Positions 9,139 to 19,300 are shown, counted from the first letter of the stretch. The stretch is DNA of 64,000 nt from Stenotrophomonas rhizophila (GCF_003651185.1 NZ_RCDC01000005.1:62001-126000), one strand, 5' to 3'. The notes: a model not told the origin generated them from the letters alone. Made by a program: numbers and translations.

Positions 9139-10038
9139 TTATCGCACCGGCACCGGGATGTTACACAGGTCGATGTGGCCGGCCGGCCGCTTGTAGAAAT
9201 CATCGACGCGGTTGCGGCGCGCTTCGGTCGCATCGGCAAAGGTCCTGGAGTCGGTGCGCAGCACCTGCAGCTTGGGTCGCTGCGCAGCCGGTACATCGCT
9301 GGCACGCTGGATCGACTGGATCGCGGTGCGCTGCGCCGGATCGGCGTAGAAGCCCATCGGTGCCGGTCCACGCGGCAGCGCGCTGAGCAGCTCCATGCCC
9401 TGCAGCACGCGGCCGACCACGGTGATGTTGCGGTCCAGCTGACGCGGTGACTGCCCGGTCACCACGTACAGCTCCGCGCCGATGCTGCTGTCTTCCTCGT
9501 TGCTGCGGCCGGCGCCCAGTGCACCGTAGCAATGCGCCAGCCAGGTCTTGCCGTCCTCGCGGTCCTGGCCCACCGGGAAGCCGTTGACGAAACCGGTCTG
9601 GTCGGCCCAGCCGTCACGGTCGGGCAGGGGGCTGACCTTGAGCCCCTTGCTGTCGCGCTGGAACTCGGCCGGGAGCTTGCGCGTGGCGCTGCCGAGCGGC
9701 TTCGCCTTGGCGGCATCATCGGCGTCGGCATCGCCGAACTGCACCACGAAATTGTCCTGCGCGCGGTAGATGCTCTCGCCATCCCAGAAATGCTCGTGGG
9801 CAAGCGTCTGGATGTTGGCCACGTGCTGCGGCGCGAACGCCGGGGCCAGCTCGATGATGACGCGGCCGGCGGGCAGGTTCATGTACAGCAGGTTGGCCGG
9901 GTCGGGCGTGCGCCAGTCACTGTCCGGCGAGGCGTCCAGAATCTGCTGCGGGCTGCGGTAAGGCGTGGCCGCGCTGGCCAGGCTGGGCAGCAGGCAGGCC
10001 AGAGCGAGGGTGAGCAGGGCAGGACGACGTGGCGACAT
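9139..10038 (-). CDS. Periplasmic cyclophilin-type peptidyl-prolyl isomerase
   Basis: A 299-residue protein with signal peptide ([23 protein letters not shown], cut before ATPYR). The cyclophilin core begins [54 protein letters not shown], with the FxGxxFHR-like segment changed to [13 protein letters not shown] residues, and continues through GFPVG and a [21 protein letters not shown] end. It should catalyse proline isomerisation during periplasmic folding. The open frame extends to 10134, but the ATG at 10038 gives the signal peptide. The canonical catalytic Arg region looks diverged, so activity may be low. Confidence 0.85.
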   Translation of the reverse strand: MSPRRPALLTLALACLLPSLASAATPYRSPQQILDASPDSDWRTPDPANLLYMNLPAGRVIIELAPAFAPQHVANIQTLAHEHFWDGESIYRAQDNFVVQFGDADADDAAKAKPLGSATRKLPAEFQRDSKGLKVSPLPDRDGWADQTGFVNGFPVGQDREDGKTWLAHCYGALGAGRSNEEDSSIGAELYVVTGQSPRQLDRNITVVGRVLQGMELLSALPRGPAPMGFYADPAQRTAIQSIQRASDVPAAQRPKLQVLRTDSRTFADATEARRNRVDDFYKRPAGHIDLCNIPVPVR

Positions 10039-10157
10039 GGCAGACCCGTTCAGGAAGGGAGTGCCCGATTGTGCGCGAAGCGCACCGGCTACGGCCAGCC
10101 AGGGGATGTCCTGCGGCACGGTGACTAACGACACATCCGCTATAGCGAAGTTCGGAC

Positions 10158-10176
10158 TAGTGTGGACTCCACGCTA
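10158..10176. promoter_or_regulatory. Palindromic operator candidate upstream of padR
   Basis: TAGTGTGGA-C-TCCACGCTA is a 19-bp inverted repeat with one mismatched pair. It lies 12 nt before the padR start and just after a second small palindrome CGCTATAGCG (10138-10147) that overlaps a possible -10. PadR proteins usually repress their own operon through dyad operators, so autoregulation is the natural reading. Confidence 0.55.
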
Positions 10177-10188
10177 GCGGAGACCGCC

Positions 10189-10554
10189 ATGAGCGACCAC
10201 GAAGTCCACCTCAAGAAGTTCCAGAAAGAGCTCAGCTCCGGCACGGTCTCCCTGGCCTTGCTGGCGGTGCTGGCCAAGGCCGGCGAGCCGCTGTACGGCT
10301 ACCTGATCGCCAAGGAGCTGGAGCGGGTCGGCGAGGGCGTGCTGAGCGGCAAGCAGAGCGCGCTGTACCCGGTGCTGCGCAACCTGGAAGGGGCCGGGTT
10401 GCTGGAAAGCCATGTTGAACCGTCGGTGGCCGGGCCACCGCGCCGCTATTACCGCATCAATGACACGGGGCGTGAAGTGCTCAGCCAATGGACCGCCGCG
10501 TGGCGTGCCACCCGTGATTCCGTCGATTCCGTCCTGGAAGGGGTAACCGCATGA
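10189..10554 (+). CDS. PadR-family transcriptional regulator
   Basis: A 121-residue winged-helix regulator. The core is TVSLALLAVLAKAGEPLYGYLIAKELERVGEGVLSGKQSALYPVLRNLEGAGLLESHVEP, followed by the PPRRYYRINDTGREVL wing typical of PadR. The start is the ATG at 10189 with GGAG 6 nt upstream. It overlaps the next gene by 4 nt (ATGA), so the two are translationally coupled. PadR/HAAS-protein pairs are common, and the regulator usually represses the operon until a membrane or stress signal relieves it. Confidence 0.92.
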   Translation: MSDHEVHLKKFQKELSSGTVSLALLAVLAKAGEPLYGYLIAKELERVGEGVLSGKQSALYPVLRNLEGAGLLESHVEPSVAGPPRRYYRINDTGREVLSQWTAAWRATRDSVDSVLEGVTA

Positions 10555-11531
10555 ACATCGAATCCGTGGCCGGTCGGGCCTTGCCGACCACCATTCCCGC
10601 GTATCTGGCACAGCTGCGCGCGGCGCTGCACGACGCCGATCCGGCGATGGTGCAGGACGCCCTGTATGACGCCGAGGAATACCTGCGCTCGGAGCTGGCC
10701 GCCCAACCGGGGCGCAGCGAGGCCGAGGTGATCGCCGATGTGGCCGGCAGCTACGGTGCGCCGGAAGAAGTGGCCGAGATCTACCGCGAAACGGAAATCA
10801 CCGTGAACCGTGCGCTGCGCACGCCGAGCGCGGGTGCTGCACCGATCCGACGTGCAGCGGCCAGCAGCCCCGGCATCGCCTCGGTACCACCGCCGCAGGC
10901 GCCGCCCAAGCCACGCTCGGCCGTGGCCCGCTTCTTCGGTGTCGCACTGGAGGCACGCACCTATGGCGCGCTGTTCTACATGCTCCTGTCGCTGGCCACC
11001 GGTACGTTCTTCTTCACCTGGGTGGTTACCGGCCTGTCGCTGTCGCTGGGCCTGATGGTGCTGATCATCGGCATTCCGGTGGCGGTGTTGTTCTTCGGCT
11101 CGGTGCGCGGTCTGTCGCTGCTGGAAGGGCGGTTGGTCGAAGCCCTGCTCGGCGAGCGCATGCCGCGCCGGCCGACGTATTCCGACCGCAGCCGCAGCTG
11201 GCTGCAGCGCATCGGCGACATGTTCACCGATGGCCGCACCTGGCTGACGCTGCTGTACTTCGTGCTGATGCTGCCGCTGGGCATCGTCTACTTCACGATC
11301 GCCACCACGTTGTTGTCGACCTCGATCGGCTTCATCTGGGCACCGGTGGCGGCGCTGTTCTCCAGTGACTACGTGGGCATCCACATCGACGGCATCCAGA
11401 TGCTGCCGCTCTGGGTCACACCGCTGCTGGCGATCATCGGTGTGCTGCTGCTGTTCGCCACGCTGCACCTGGCGCGTGGCATCGGTCACCTGCACGGGAT
11501 GATGGCCAAGCATCTGCTGGTGCGGCTGTAA
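10551..11531 (+). CDS. HAAS-domain plus Sensor-domain membrane protein, partner of PadR
   Basis: A 326-residue protein. Residues 1-80 (IPAYLAQLRAALHDADPAMVQDALYDAEEYLRSEL) match the HAAS/DUF1700 helical domain encoded next to PadR regulators. A Pro/Ala-rich linker follows (about 90-125). Then a four-helix membrane domain (YGALFYMLLSLATGTFFFTW, LSLGLMVLIIGIPVAVLFFG, LTLLYFVLMLPLGIVYF, WVTPLLAIIGVLLLFATL) resembles the putative Sensor domain. It probably senses membrane state and signals to PadR. Coupled to padR by an ATGA overlap. Confidence 0.82.
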   Translation: MNIESVAGRALPTTIPAYLAQLRAALHDADPAMVQDALYDAEEYLRSELAAQPGRSEAEVIADVAGSYGAPEEVAEIYRETEITVNRALRTPSAGAAPIRRAAASSPGIASVPPPQAPPKPRSAVARFFGVALEARTYGALFYMLLSLATGTFFFTWVVTGLSLSLGLMVLIIGIPVAVLFFGSVRGLSLLEGRLVEALLGERMPRRPTYSDRSRSWLQRIGDMFTDGRTWLTLLYFVLMLPLGIVYFTIATTLLSTSIGFIWAPVAALFSSDYVGIHIDGIQMLPLWVTPLLAIIGVLLLFATLHLARGIGHLHGMMAKHLLVRL

Positions 11532-11563
11532 CCCACGGCCACAGGTTGGAACCCGAGGATCCG

Positions 11564-11633
11564 GTAGTGCCGGCCGCTGGCCGGCTCCCCAAGCTGCTGG
11601 ATGAAAGCGCAGCCGGCCAGCGGCCGGCACTAC
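11564..11633. repeat. SMAG (GTAG-headed) palindromic repeat pair, inverted
   Basis: Two copies of the same 22-bp palindromic unit, beginning GTAGTGCCGGCCGC, face each other (11564-11585 and 11612-11633) across 26 bp. GTAG-headed stem-loops of this sequence are the SMAG elements described in S. maltophilia, a REP-like family. The pair lies between the convergent HAAS and PHA depolymerase genes and can fold into a long cruciform that may serve as a terminator. A second hairpin (CCCCCTGGTCGGGGG, around 11646-11660) lies beside it. Confidence 0.85.
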
Positions 11634-11678
11634 CCACAGCGTAAGCCCCCTGGTCGGGGGGCGGTCGGCAAGCGGGCG

Positions 11679-12995
11679 TCAGCCCGCTTTACGGCGCAAC
11701 GGGGTCACGTTGCTCGCGATCTTCGCGGCTTTTTTCGGCTTGCTGGCCACGCTCTGCGCATGGGCCGCGAAGAAATCGCGCACCTTGGGGTAGACCGTTT
11801 CGCGCCAGCGGCGGCCGCTGAAAATGCCGTAGTGGCCGGCGCCTTCGACGATGAAATGCTCGCGATGCGCGGCCGGAATGCCGGTGCACAGGTCCTGCGC
11901 CGCTTCGGTCTGGCCGAGGCCGGCGATATCGTCCAGCTCGCCTTCGATGCTCAGCAGTGCGGTGCCGGTGATCGCGCTGGGATCCACGCGTTCACCCTGT
12001 ACGTACCACTCGCCGCGCGGCAGCAGGAACTCCTGGAAGACCACGCGGATCGTGTCCAGGTAGTACTTGGCCGGCATGTCGAGCACCGCGTTGTACTCAT
12101 CGTAGAAACGACGGTGGGCGTCGGCATCTTCCATGTCGCCCTTGACCAGGTCGGCATAGAAATCCCAGTGCGAACTGAAGTGGCGGCTCGGGTTCATCGA
12201 CAGGAACCCGGCGTGCTGCAGGAAGCCCGGGTACACGCGGCGGCCGGCGCCGGGGAAGGTCGCCGGCACGGTGTGGATGACGTTGTTCTCGAACCACGAC
12301 ATCGGGTTCTGCGTGGCCAGGTTGTTGACCGCGGTCGGGCTGCAGCGCGCATCGATCGGGCCCCCCATCATCACCAGCGACCGCGGCGTGGTTTCGCCAC
12401 GGCTGGCCATCAGCGAGACGGCGGCAAGCACCGGCACGGTCGGCTGGCAGACGCTGATCACGTGCAGCTTTTCCGCGCCAAGGTGGCGGATGAATTCCTG
12501 CACATAGGCAATGTAGTCATCCAGCCCGAACTCGCCTTCACTGCCCGGCACCATGCGCGCATCGACCCAGTCGGTCACGTACACGCGGTGATCGCGCAGC
12601 AGGGTGCGCACGGTATCGCGCAGCAGCGTGGCGTGGTGGCCAGACAACGGCGCCACCACCAGCACGAACGGCTGGTTGAGCATCGTGTGCAGCTGGTCGG
12701 CTTCATTGCTGTGGCGCTTGAAGCGCAGCAGTTTGCAGAACGGCTTGCTGATCTCTTCGTGGACGACGATCGGCACGCGCTCGCCCTCGACGTCGATTTC
12801 GTTGATGCCCCATTCGGGCTTCTCGTAATCCTTGCCGATGCGGTGGAACAGCTCATTCACAGCGGCCAGGCGATCCGCGCCGGGCATCTGCGACCACCAA
12901 TGACCTTGATTGGCGAAGAACTTCGCGTTGGCCTGGGCCTGGTGCACCCACGGGGCGAGCAGGTTGCGGGTCAACTCATGCAGCTGATATAGCAT
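11679..12995 (-). CDS. phaZ: Intracellular polyhydroxyalkanoate (PHB) depolymerase
   Basis: A 438-residue cytosolic alpha/beta hydrolase. It starts MLYQLHELTRNLLAPW, the usual start of the family, so the upstream extension to 13034 is rejected. The nucleophile region is VISVCQPTVPVLAA: the lipase-box position is Cys, as in the Ralstonia PhaZa1 class of intracellular depolymerases. A late catalytic histidine is in VEGAGHYGIFSGRRWRE. It should hydrolyse stored PHB granules to 3-hydroxybutyrate or its CoA ester. No PHA synthase or phasin is next to it. The C-terminal tail is Lys-rich (KPKKAAKIAS). Confidence 0.9.
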   Translation of the reverse strand: MLYQLHELTRNLLAPWVHQAQANAKFFANQGHWWSQMPGADRLAAVNELFHRIGKDYEKPEWGINEIDVEGERVPIVVHEEISKPFCKLLRFKRHSNEADQLHTMLNQPFVLVVAPLSGHHATLLRDTVRTLLRDHRVYVTDWVDARMVPGSEGEFGLDDYIAYVQEFIRHLGAEKLHVISVCQPTVPVLAAVSLMASRGETTPRSLVMMGGPIDARCSPTAVNNLATQNPMSWFENNVIHTVPATFPGAGRRVYPGFLQHAGFLSMNPSRHFSSHWDFYADLVKGDMEDADAHRRFYDEYNAVLDMPAKYYLDTIRVVFQEFLLPRGEWYVQGERVDPSAITGTALLSIEGELDDIAGLGQTEAAQDLCTGIPAAHREHFIVEGAGHYGIFSGRRWRETVYPKVRDFFAAHAQSVASKPKKAAKIASNVTPLRRKAG

Positions 12996-13091
12996 GACGT
13001 CCAATATGTATGGTCTTATGTTGCCGCGCAGCATAGCGTACCCGTCGCGCGGGCGCCTTAATGCGGGTGCTGTCTCAGTTGTTATCGAGAC

Positions 13092-13688
13092 TCAGGGCGT
13101 GCCGCGTTCCAGTGCAGCCGCGTGCCCGGCCAGTGCGGGCGACAGCCAGCAGTGCGAGCCCAGCGCTGTGAACCCCACGCGCTTGAGCTGGCTGCGGTAC
13201 CAGCGCGCCGGGCGCGGCTGGAAGCCTTCGTTGTCGCCATCGAAGTCATCCTCGGCCGTGAATGCCTCCAGGAAGGCCACGCCGGCGGTCAGTTCGGCAA
13301 AGCCCTCCAGTGCCGGGCGCAGCTCGCGGCTGGGCACGTAATGCATCACGTCCGAGCAGATCAGCAGATCCACCGGTGCGCACGGGCGCAGCCAGGCGAA
13401 ATCGCCGACCTTGGCCGGGTGCAGGTTGCGGCTGCGGCCGTAGCGGTGCACGGCGTAATCGCTGCTGTCGAAGCCCAGGTACTGCACGCGGGGGCGCAGT
13501 TTGAGCAGCGGGGCACGCCAGGCGCCTTCGCCACAGCCGATATCCAGCACGCTGCGGATCGGGCGTTCCAGGTAGTACTCGGCGCTGGCCACCGCGAGCG
13601 CCACCTTGCGCGCCAGGCGCGCGGCGCCACCGGTCTGGTCAGGCTGGTACCAGCGCTGGAAGTAAGCGGCGTCGTAGGTTTTGTCCAT
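13092..13688 (-). CDS. Class I SAM-dependent methyltransferase
   Basis: A 198-residue Rossmann-fold methyltransferase. The start is MDKTYDAAYFQRWYQ at 13688; the long upstream frame is spurious. Motif I is SVLDIGCGEGAWRAPLL, motif II is LGFDSSDYAVHRYG, and the post-motif segment is DLLICSDVMHYVPSRELRPAL. These support SAM binding and an O- or N-methyltransfer to a small molecule, but the substrate is not identifiable. It is divergent from the HemJ-like gene. Confidence 0.87.
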   Translation of the reverse strand: MDKTYDAAYFQRWYQPDQTGGAARLARKVALAVASAEYYLERPIRSVLDIGCGEGAWRAPLLKLRPRVQYLGFDSSDYAVHRYGRSRNLHPAKVGDFAWLRPCAPVDLLICSDVMHYVPSRELRPALEGFAELTAGVAFLEAFTAEDDFDGDNEGFQPRPARWYRSQLKRVGFTALGSHCWLSPALAGHAAALERGTP

Positions 13689-13847
13689 GGGGATATGCAC
13701 GTGGGTGAAAGCGGCGCTTATCGTACGGCGTGGGCGCGCGGATGCGTAGTTGAGGTGTGGCGATGGGTCGCGCCCGCCACGCACGAGGCGGCCCTGCCGG
13801 GCATGCGAGAATGGCGGCCAACCCATGCCAGCCGCCGGAGCAAGCAC

Positions 13848-14303
13848 ATGCAGTCCTACTACTGGGTCAAGACCTTCCACCTGTTGTTCGTGGTGGCGTG
13901 GATGGCGGCGGTGTTCTATCTGCCCCGGATCCTGGTCAACCTCAGCGAGACCGCCGGCCAGCTGCCGGTGACCGAGCGGCTGCAGCTGATGGGCCTGCGC
14001 CTGTACAAGTTCGGCCACATGATGTTCGGCCTCGCGCTGATCCTGGGCGTGGTGCTGTGGCTGGGCTACCGCGTGATTCCCGATTTCCCGACCATGGTCG
14101 CGCCCGGTGCGGCGGGCTGGCTGCATGCCAAGCTCGGCCTGGTGGTGCTGCTGCTGGTGTATTACTCGTGGACCGGGCGGCTGCTGAAAGGCGCGGTGAA
14201 GGGCAAGCTGCTGCCGTCCTCGCGTGCGCTGCGCTGGTTCAACGAACTGCCGCTGGTGCTGTTCATCGGCGTGGTCTGGCTGGTGATCGCCAAGCCGTTC
14301 TGA
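13848..14303 (+). CDS. hemJ: HemJ/CopD-like membrane protein (putative protoporphyrinogen oxidase)
   Basis: A 151-residue, four-helix membrane protein. It opens with YYWVKTFHLLFVVAWMAAVFYLPRILV, the HemJ signature (W-x-K-x-x-H, YLPR). Further conserved residues are in LRLYKFGHMM and ALRWFNELP. HemJ oxidises protoporphyrinogen IX to protoporphyrin IX late in haem synthesis in bacteria without HemG or HemY. The length fits the family (about 140-150). Start ATG at 13848 with GGAG nearby. I rate the HemJ assignment as likely; other UPF0093/CopD relatives are the alternative. Confidence 0.75.
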   Translation: MQSYYWVKTFHLLFVVAWMAAVFYLPRILVNLSETAGQLPVTERLQLMGLRLYKFGHMMFGLALILGVVLWLGYRVIPDFPTMVAPGAAGWLHAKLGLVVLLLVYYSWTGRLLKGAVKGKLLPSSRALRWFNELPLVLFIGVVWLVIAKPF

Positions 14304-14313
14304 GTCAGTCAAA

Positions 14314-14335
14314 ACCGGCCAGCGGCCGGCCCTAT
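14314..14335 (-). repeat. SMAG-type half element
   Basis: The palindromic core CCGGCCAGCGGCCGG matches the 11.6-kb SMAG pair in reverse orientation, with a CTAT end in place of CTAC. It lies 10 nt after the hemJ stop. Confidence 0.65.
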
Positions 14336-14363
14336 AGCCGGGCCACGCCGCCGGTGTGCTGCA

Positions 14364-14402
14364 CAAAAAAAAGCCGGGCGCTCACGCGTCCGGCTTTTCC
14401 GT
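14364..14402. terminator. Bidirectional terminator between hemJ and accA
   Basis: AAAAAGCCGG and CCGGCTTTT arms flank a GC loop. Eight A residues lie on the left and TTTTCCGTTT on the right, so it can terminate both convergent genes, hemJ on the plus strand and accA on the minus strand. Confidence 0.8.
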
Positions 14403-14418
14403 TTCCGCCGCAGCCCGG

Positions 14419-15378
14419 TCAGGCCACTTCGTAGGTCCCGTAGCTGCGCAGGCGCTCGTAGCGCTTCTGCAGCAGCTCATCGACCGGCAGCTTCTCCAGC
14501 ACGTCCAGCTCGTTGAGCAGCACGGCCTTGAGGCGCTTGGCCATCTGGTTCGGGTTGCGGTGGGCGCCACCGGTGGGCTCACGCAGGACCTTGTCCACCA
14601 GGCCCAGGCTCTTCAGGCGCGGGGCGGTCAGGCCGAGCTGTTCGGCGGCGTCCTTGGCCTTGGCCGGGTCCTTCCACAGGATCGAGGCGCAGCCTTCCGG
14701 GCTGATGGTCGAGTACACGCTGTACTCCAGCATCACGGTGCGGTCGCCCACACCCAGTGCCAGTGCGCCACCCGAACCGCCTTCACCGATCACCGTGCAG
14801 ACCACCGGCACCTTCAGTTCGGCCATTTCCATCAGGTTGCGTGCGATCGCTTCGGACTGGCCGCGCGATTCGGCATCGATGCCCGGCCAGGCGCCGGCGG
14901 TGTCGATCAGGGTCAACACCGGCAGGCCGAAGCGCTCGGCCATCTTCATCAGGCGCAGCGCCTTGCGGTAGCCCTCCGGCTTGGGCATGCCGAAGTTGCG
15001 CCTGATCTTTTCCTTGGTGTCGCGGCCCTTCTGATGGCCGATCAGCATCACCGAGCGACCACCGATACGGGCCAGGCCGCCGATGATCGCCTTGTCGTCG
15101 GCGAAGGCGCGGTCGCCGGCCAGTTCCTGGAACTCATCGCAGATGATGCGGATGTAGTCCTCGGTATACGGGCGGGACGGATGCCGGGCCAGCTGCAGCA
15201 CCTGCCAGGAGGTCAGGTTGCGGAAGATCTGTGCAGTGCGCACCCGCAGCTTGTCCTGCAGGGCATTGACCTCGGCCTCGACATTGACCGCAGGTCCGGC
15301 GCTGGCGCTGCGCAGTTCCTGGATCTTCGCCTCCAGATCAGCGATGGGTTGCTCGAAGTCGAGGTAGTTCGGATTCAT
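14419..15378 (-). CDS. accA: Acetyl-CoA carboxylase, carboxyltransferase subunit alpha
   Basis: A 319-residue full-length AccA, the subunit that with AccD moves the carboxyl group from carboxybiotin to acetyl-CoA to give malonyl-CoA in fatty-acid synthesis. It starts [19 protein letters not shown] and carries the crotonase-fold segments [35 protein letters not shown] and [16 protein letters not shown], followed by [16 protein letters not shown]. It is the last gene of the dnaE-accA stretch and ends in a terminator hairpin. Confidence 0.98.
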   Translation of the reverse strand: MNPNYLDFEQPIADLEAKIQELRSASAGPAVNVEAEVNALQDKLRVRTAQIFRNLTSWQVLQLARHPSRPYTEDYIRIICDEFQELAGDRAFADDKAIIGGLARIGGRSVMLIGHQKGRDTKEKIRRNFGMPKPEGYRKALRLMKMAERFGLPVLTLIDTAGAWPGIDAESRGQSEAIARNLMEMAELKVPVVCTVIGEGGSGGALALGVGDRTVMLEYSVYSTISPEGCASILWKDPAKAKDAAEQLGLTAPRLKSLGLVDKVLREPTGGAHRNPNQMAKRLKAVLLNELDVLEKLPVDELLQKRYERLRSYGTYEVA

Positions 15379-15491
15379 CGGAAACCGTCGTGAAGAAAAG
15401 AGGGAAAGTGTAGCCGAATGCGCCGAAAAGCCCCGTACGCCGTCGTCTGGAAACCGACGTTAGCGCAGCGGGGCCAGGCGCGCCAGTCAGC

Positions 15492-16364
15492 TCAGGGGAC
15501 GACCAGCGCCGCGCTGCCCATCAGCGTGCTGCGGGTCTTCACGAAGGTGTTGTAGCCCTCGTTGGCTTCCTTGGGCAGGCCCGAGCCCAGCCGGGCGGTG
15601 GCGGCGGTGAACGCCATCTGCGCCTGGAAGGCCTCCTGCTGGAGCTGCAGCTGCGCATCGGCGGTGGTGGCATGCAGGTAGCGGGTGTACAGCTCGCGCA
15701 GCGGGCCGGCATGGGCCTCGAAGGCCGGGTCCAGCGCGGGCAGTGCGGTCGGGGCGGCTTCCAGCGCGTAGGCGGGCGCGGCGTAGCCGTGGGGCTGCTG
15801 GCGTGCGTAAACACCGGGCTGGCCCATGCCTGCTTCGACGTAGGCGATGAAATCCGGGGCGGTGAAGATCTTGGCGTTGATCCGGCCGCCACTGGCGTCC
15901 ACGTGGGCCACGGTCTGCACCTCCGGGAACGGCTCGCGGACGCCGAAGCTCCACGCCTTGTCGATGAACAGGTCGTGCGTGCTCTGGTACGGCCCTTGGA
16001 AGGTCACCCCGCCCAGCTCGATCTGCTTGTCCAGGCTGCCGAAGTTCTGCAGCTTGTCTTCGCTGGTGACGTAGATCTCGTTGGCGATCACGTACTCGGC
16101 CAGGGTCGGGTTGATCAACCCGCCCTTGCCGCTGGCGTAGACGATGAAGCGCACGTCGCCGAGCTGGTCGGTCTGCAGGTGATGCTCACCGGGCTTGAGC
16201 TTGACCGGGCGCGAGGCGTGCGCGGCGATCGGCAGTTCGTTGCCGTCGATGCGCAGGGTCAGCGGGGTATCGCCCGGGTTGTCGATCTCGAAGGTCTGGG
16301 CGGGGCCGGCACAGCCGGTGAGGGCGACGGCTGCACTCAGCAGCACGGCAAAACGCTTGATCAA
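15492..16364 (-). CDS. Hypothetical lipoprotein between dnaE and accA
   Basis: A protein of about 290 residues that I do not recognise. A TTG at 16364 gives MIKRFAVLLSAAVALTGCAG, a good lipoprotein signal (lipobox L-T-G-C); an earlier TTG at 16385 is the alternative and no strong Shine-Dalgarno decides. The N-terminal part is beta-rich (FEIDNPGDTPLTLRIDGNELPI, KLKPGEHHLQT). The C-terminal third is helical and Ala/Gln-rich. It probably faces the periplasm from the outer membrane. It starts within about 32 nt of the dnaE stop, so it is likely cotranscribed with dnaE. Confidence 0.72.
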   Translation of the reverse strand: MIKRFAVLLSAAVALTGCAGPAQTFEIDNPGDTPLTLRIDGNELPIAAHASRPVKLKPGEHHLQTDQLGDVRFIVYASGKGGLINPTLAEYVIANEIYVTSEDKLQNFGSLDKQIELGGVTFQGPYQSTHDLFIDKAWSFGVREPFPEVQTVAHVDASGGRINAKIFTAPDFIAYVEAGMGQPGVYARQQPHGYAAPAYALEAAPTALPALDPAFEAHAGPLRELYTRYLHATTADAQLQLQQEAFQAQMAFTAATARLGSGLPKEANEGYNTFVKTRSTLMGSAALVVP

Positions 16365-16395
16365 AACAAAATACCTGTGTTGCAACAGAAAAAAA

Positions 16396-19300
16396 TCAGT
16401 TCGCCCAGGGCGGGCTGTAGCGCACCTTCACCGTGCGGACCGCGGGATCGGCGCGCAACGCATCGACCAGGTGGCTGTCCACGCGCACGGCGATGTCACC
16501 GGCGACATCGAGCATGCCGGCCACCGGGCCCTGTTCCGAGCCGAGCAGCAGGTCCAGCCGCAGCGGTGTGCGGCCGGGGCGATGCCGGTCGAGCAGGGCG
16601 TTGACGCGGTTCCACACCGCACCGTCATGGCGCAGGTCCACCCGCAGTGACAGCCGCGTGGCGTAGTTGGCGCAGATGTCTTCGTAATCCCAGACCTGAC
16701 GGATGCGCAGCGCATAGCCGCCGTTGAACTCGTCTTCGCGCAGGCCGCCCTTGACCACCAGGATCCGGTCCTTGGTCATCAGGTGGCCGAACTCGGCCAG
16801 GCCATCGGTGAAGGCGCTGCATTCCACGCGGCCCTTGCCGTCTTCGAGCTGCATGAAGATCTGGCTCTCGCCCTTGCGGCGTACGCCGACCACCAGGCCG
16901 GCCAGGATCACCGGCGTTTCCTGGCGCCAGGCACGCTTCTCGCCGTCCTTGCTCGGGCGGGCCGGCGGGATCAGCTTTTCCAGCTTGCCCAGGTCGGTGC
17001 CGACCAGTTCCTTGACGTCATCGGCGTAGGGATCGAACGGGTGGCCACTGAGGTAGAAGCCCAGCGTTTCGCGCTCGCCGTCCAGCAACTGGCCCAGCGC
17101 CCACTCGTTGGCTTCCGGCAACTCCAGCTGCATCGCCGTGCTGACCGGATCGGGCGCGCCGAACAGCGAGTTCTGCCCGGAGGCCTTCTCGCGCGCCATC
17201 TGGTCGGTGGCCTTGAGCACTTCGGGCAGTTGCAGCATCAGCGAGGCGCGGTTCTTGCCGAGCCCGTCCATCGCGCCGCAGTTGATCATCGCTTCCAGCG
17301 TGCGGCGATTGAGCTTGCCCGATCCGGCACGCATGCAGAAATCCAGCAGCGATGCGTAACGGCCGCCACGCTGGCGTTCCTCCACGATCGCTTCGCAGGC
17401 ACCCTGGCCGACGCCCTTGATCGCGCCCAGGCCGTACACGATGGTGTCGGCGCTGGAGGCTTCGAACATGTACGCCGACTCGTTCACGCGCGGCGGCAGC
17501 ACGGTCAGGCCGAGGTTGCGCACTTCGGCAAGGAAGCCGACCACCTTGTCGGTGTTGTCCATGTCCGAGGACAGCGTCGCGGCCATGAACTCGGCCGGGT
17601 AATGCCGCTTGAGCCAGGCGGTCTGGTAACTCACCAGCGCGTAGGCGGCGGCGTGCGACTTGTTGAAGCCGTAGCCGGCGAACTTCTCCATCAGGTCGAA
17701 GATCGCGTCGGCCTTGGCTTCGACGACACCGTCCTTGGCCGCACCTTCGCGGAAGATCTCGCGGTGCTTGGCCATTTCGGCCGGCACTTTCTTGCCCATC
17801 GCACGGCGCAGCAGATCGGCACCGCCGAGCGAGTAACCGCCGACGATCTGCGCCATCTGCATCACCTGCTCCTGGTACACCATGATGCCGTAGGTGTCTT
17901 TCAGGATCGCTTCGGTGCGCGGATCGGGATAGATGATTTCTTCCTGCCCGTGCTTACGCGCGTTGAAGGAGGGAATCAGGTCCATCGGGCCGGGGCGATA
18001 CAGCGACACCAGCGCGATGAGATCTTCGAAGCGGTCAGGACGCGCGTCTTTCAGCAGGCGGCGCATGCCCGAGGATTCGAACTGGAACACCGCGCCGGTA
18101 TTGCCGTTGGCGAAGATGTCCTTGTAGGTGGGTACGTCATCCAGCGGCAGCGCGGTGATGTCCACCGGCGGAATGCCGGCGCGCTCATGGCGCTTGTTGA
18201 TCGCCTTGACCGCCCAGTCGATGATCGTCAGCGTGCGCAGGCCGAGGAAGTCGAACTTCACCAGGCCGATTTCTTCGACGTCGTTCTTGTCGAACTGGGT
18301 GACCGGGTTGCGGCCGCGGCCGCCTTCGTCATGTTCGGCGAACAGCGGGCAGAACTCGGCCAACGGCTCCGGTGCGATCACCACGCCACCGGCGTGCTTG
18401 CCGGCGTTGCGGGTAAGGTCTTCGAGCTGGCGCGCCAGGTCGATCAGATCGCGGACATCGTCTTCGTTCTGGTAGCGCTGGATCAGCTCCGGCGAGGCCA
18501 TTTCCGAATCCTTGCCTTCGCCCATCGCATCCTTGAGCGAGATGCCCAGGATGTTGGGGATCAGCTTGGAGACGCCATCGACCAGACCGTACGGGAAGCC
18601 GAGCACGCGGCCGGAATCGCGCACCACGGCCTTGGCCGCCATGGTGCCGTAGGTGATGATCTGGCTGACGCGGTCGCGGCCGTACTTGCGCGCGACGTAG
18701 TCGATCACTTCGTCGCGGCGGTCCATGCAGAAGTCGATGTCGAAGTCGGGCATCGACACGCGTTCGGGGTTGAGGAACCGCTCGAACAGCAGGTTGTACG
18801 GAATCGGATCCAGATCGGTGATCTGCAGCGCCCAGGCCACCAGCGAGCCGGCACCGGAACCGCGGCCGGGGCCGATCGGAATGCCCTGGTTCTTTCCCCA
18901 CTGGATGAAGTCGGCCACGATCAGGAAGTAGCCGGGGAAGCCCATCTTGATGATGGTGGCCAGTTCGAATTCGAGGCGCTCGACATAATCGGCGCGGGTC
19001 TTGCCCGGTGCCAGCGGATTCTTTTCGAGGCGCGCTTCCAGCCCCTTGCGCGATTCGCTGCAGATCCAGCTGTCGAGGGTTTCCTCTTCGGGCACCGGAT
19101 AGTTGGGCAGGAAGTAGGTGCCCAGCCGCATCTCGATGTTGCAGCGTTCGGCCAGCGCAAGGGTGTTGTCGATCGCGTCGGGAATGTCGGCGAACAGCGC
19201 GCACATGTCCTCGGCGGATTTGAGGTACTGCTGGTCGCTGTAATCGCGCGGGCGTTTGGGATCGTCCAGCACGCGGCCGGAGGAAATGCAGACGCGCGCT

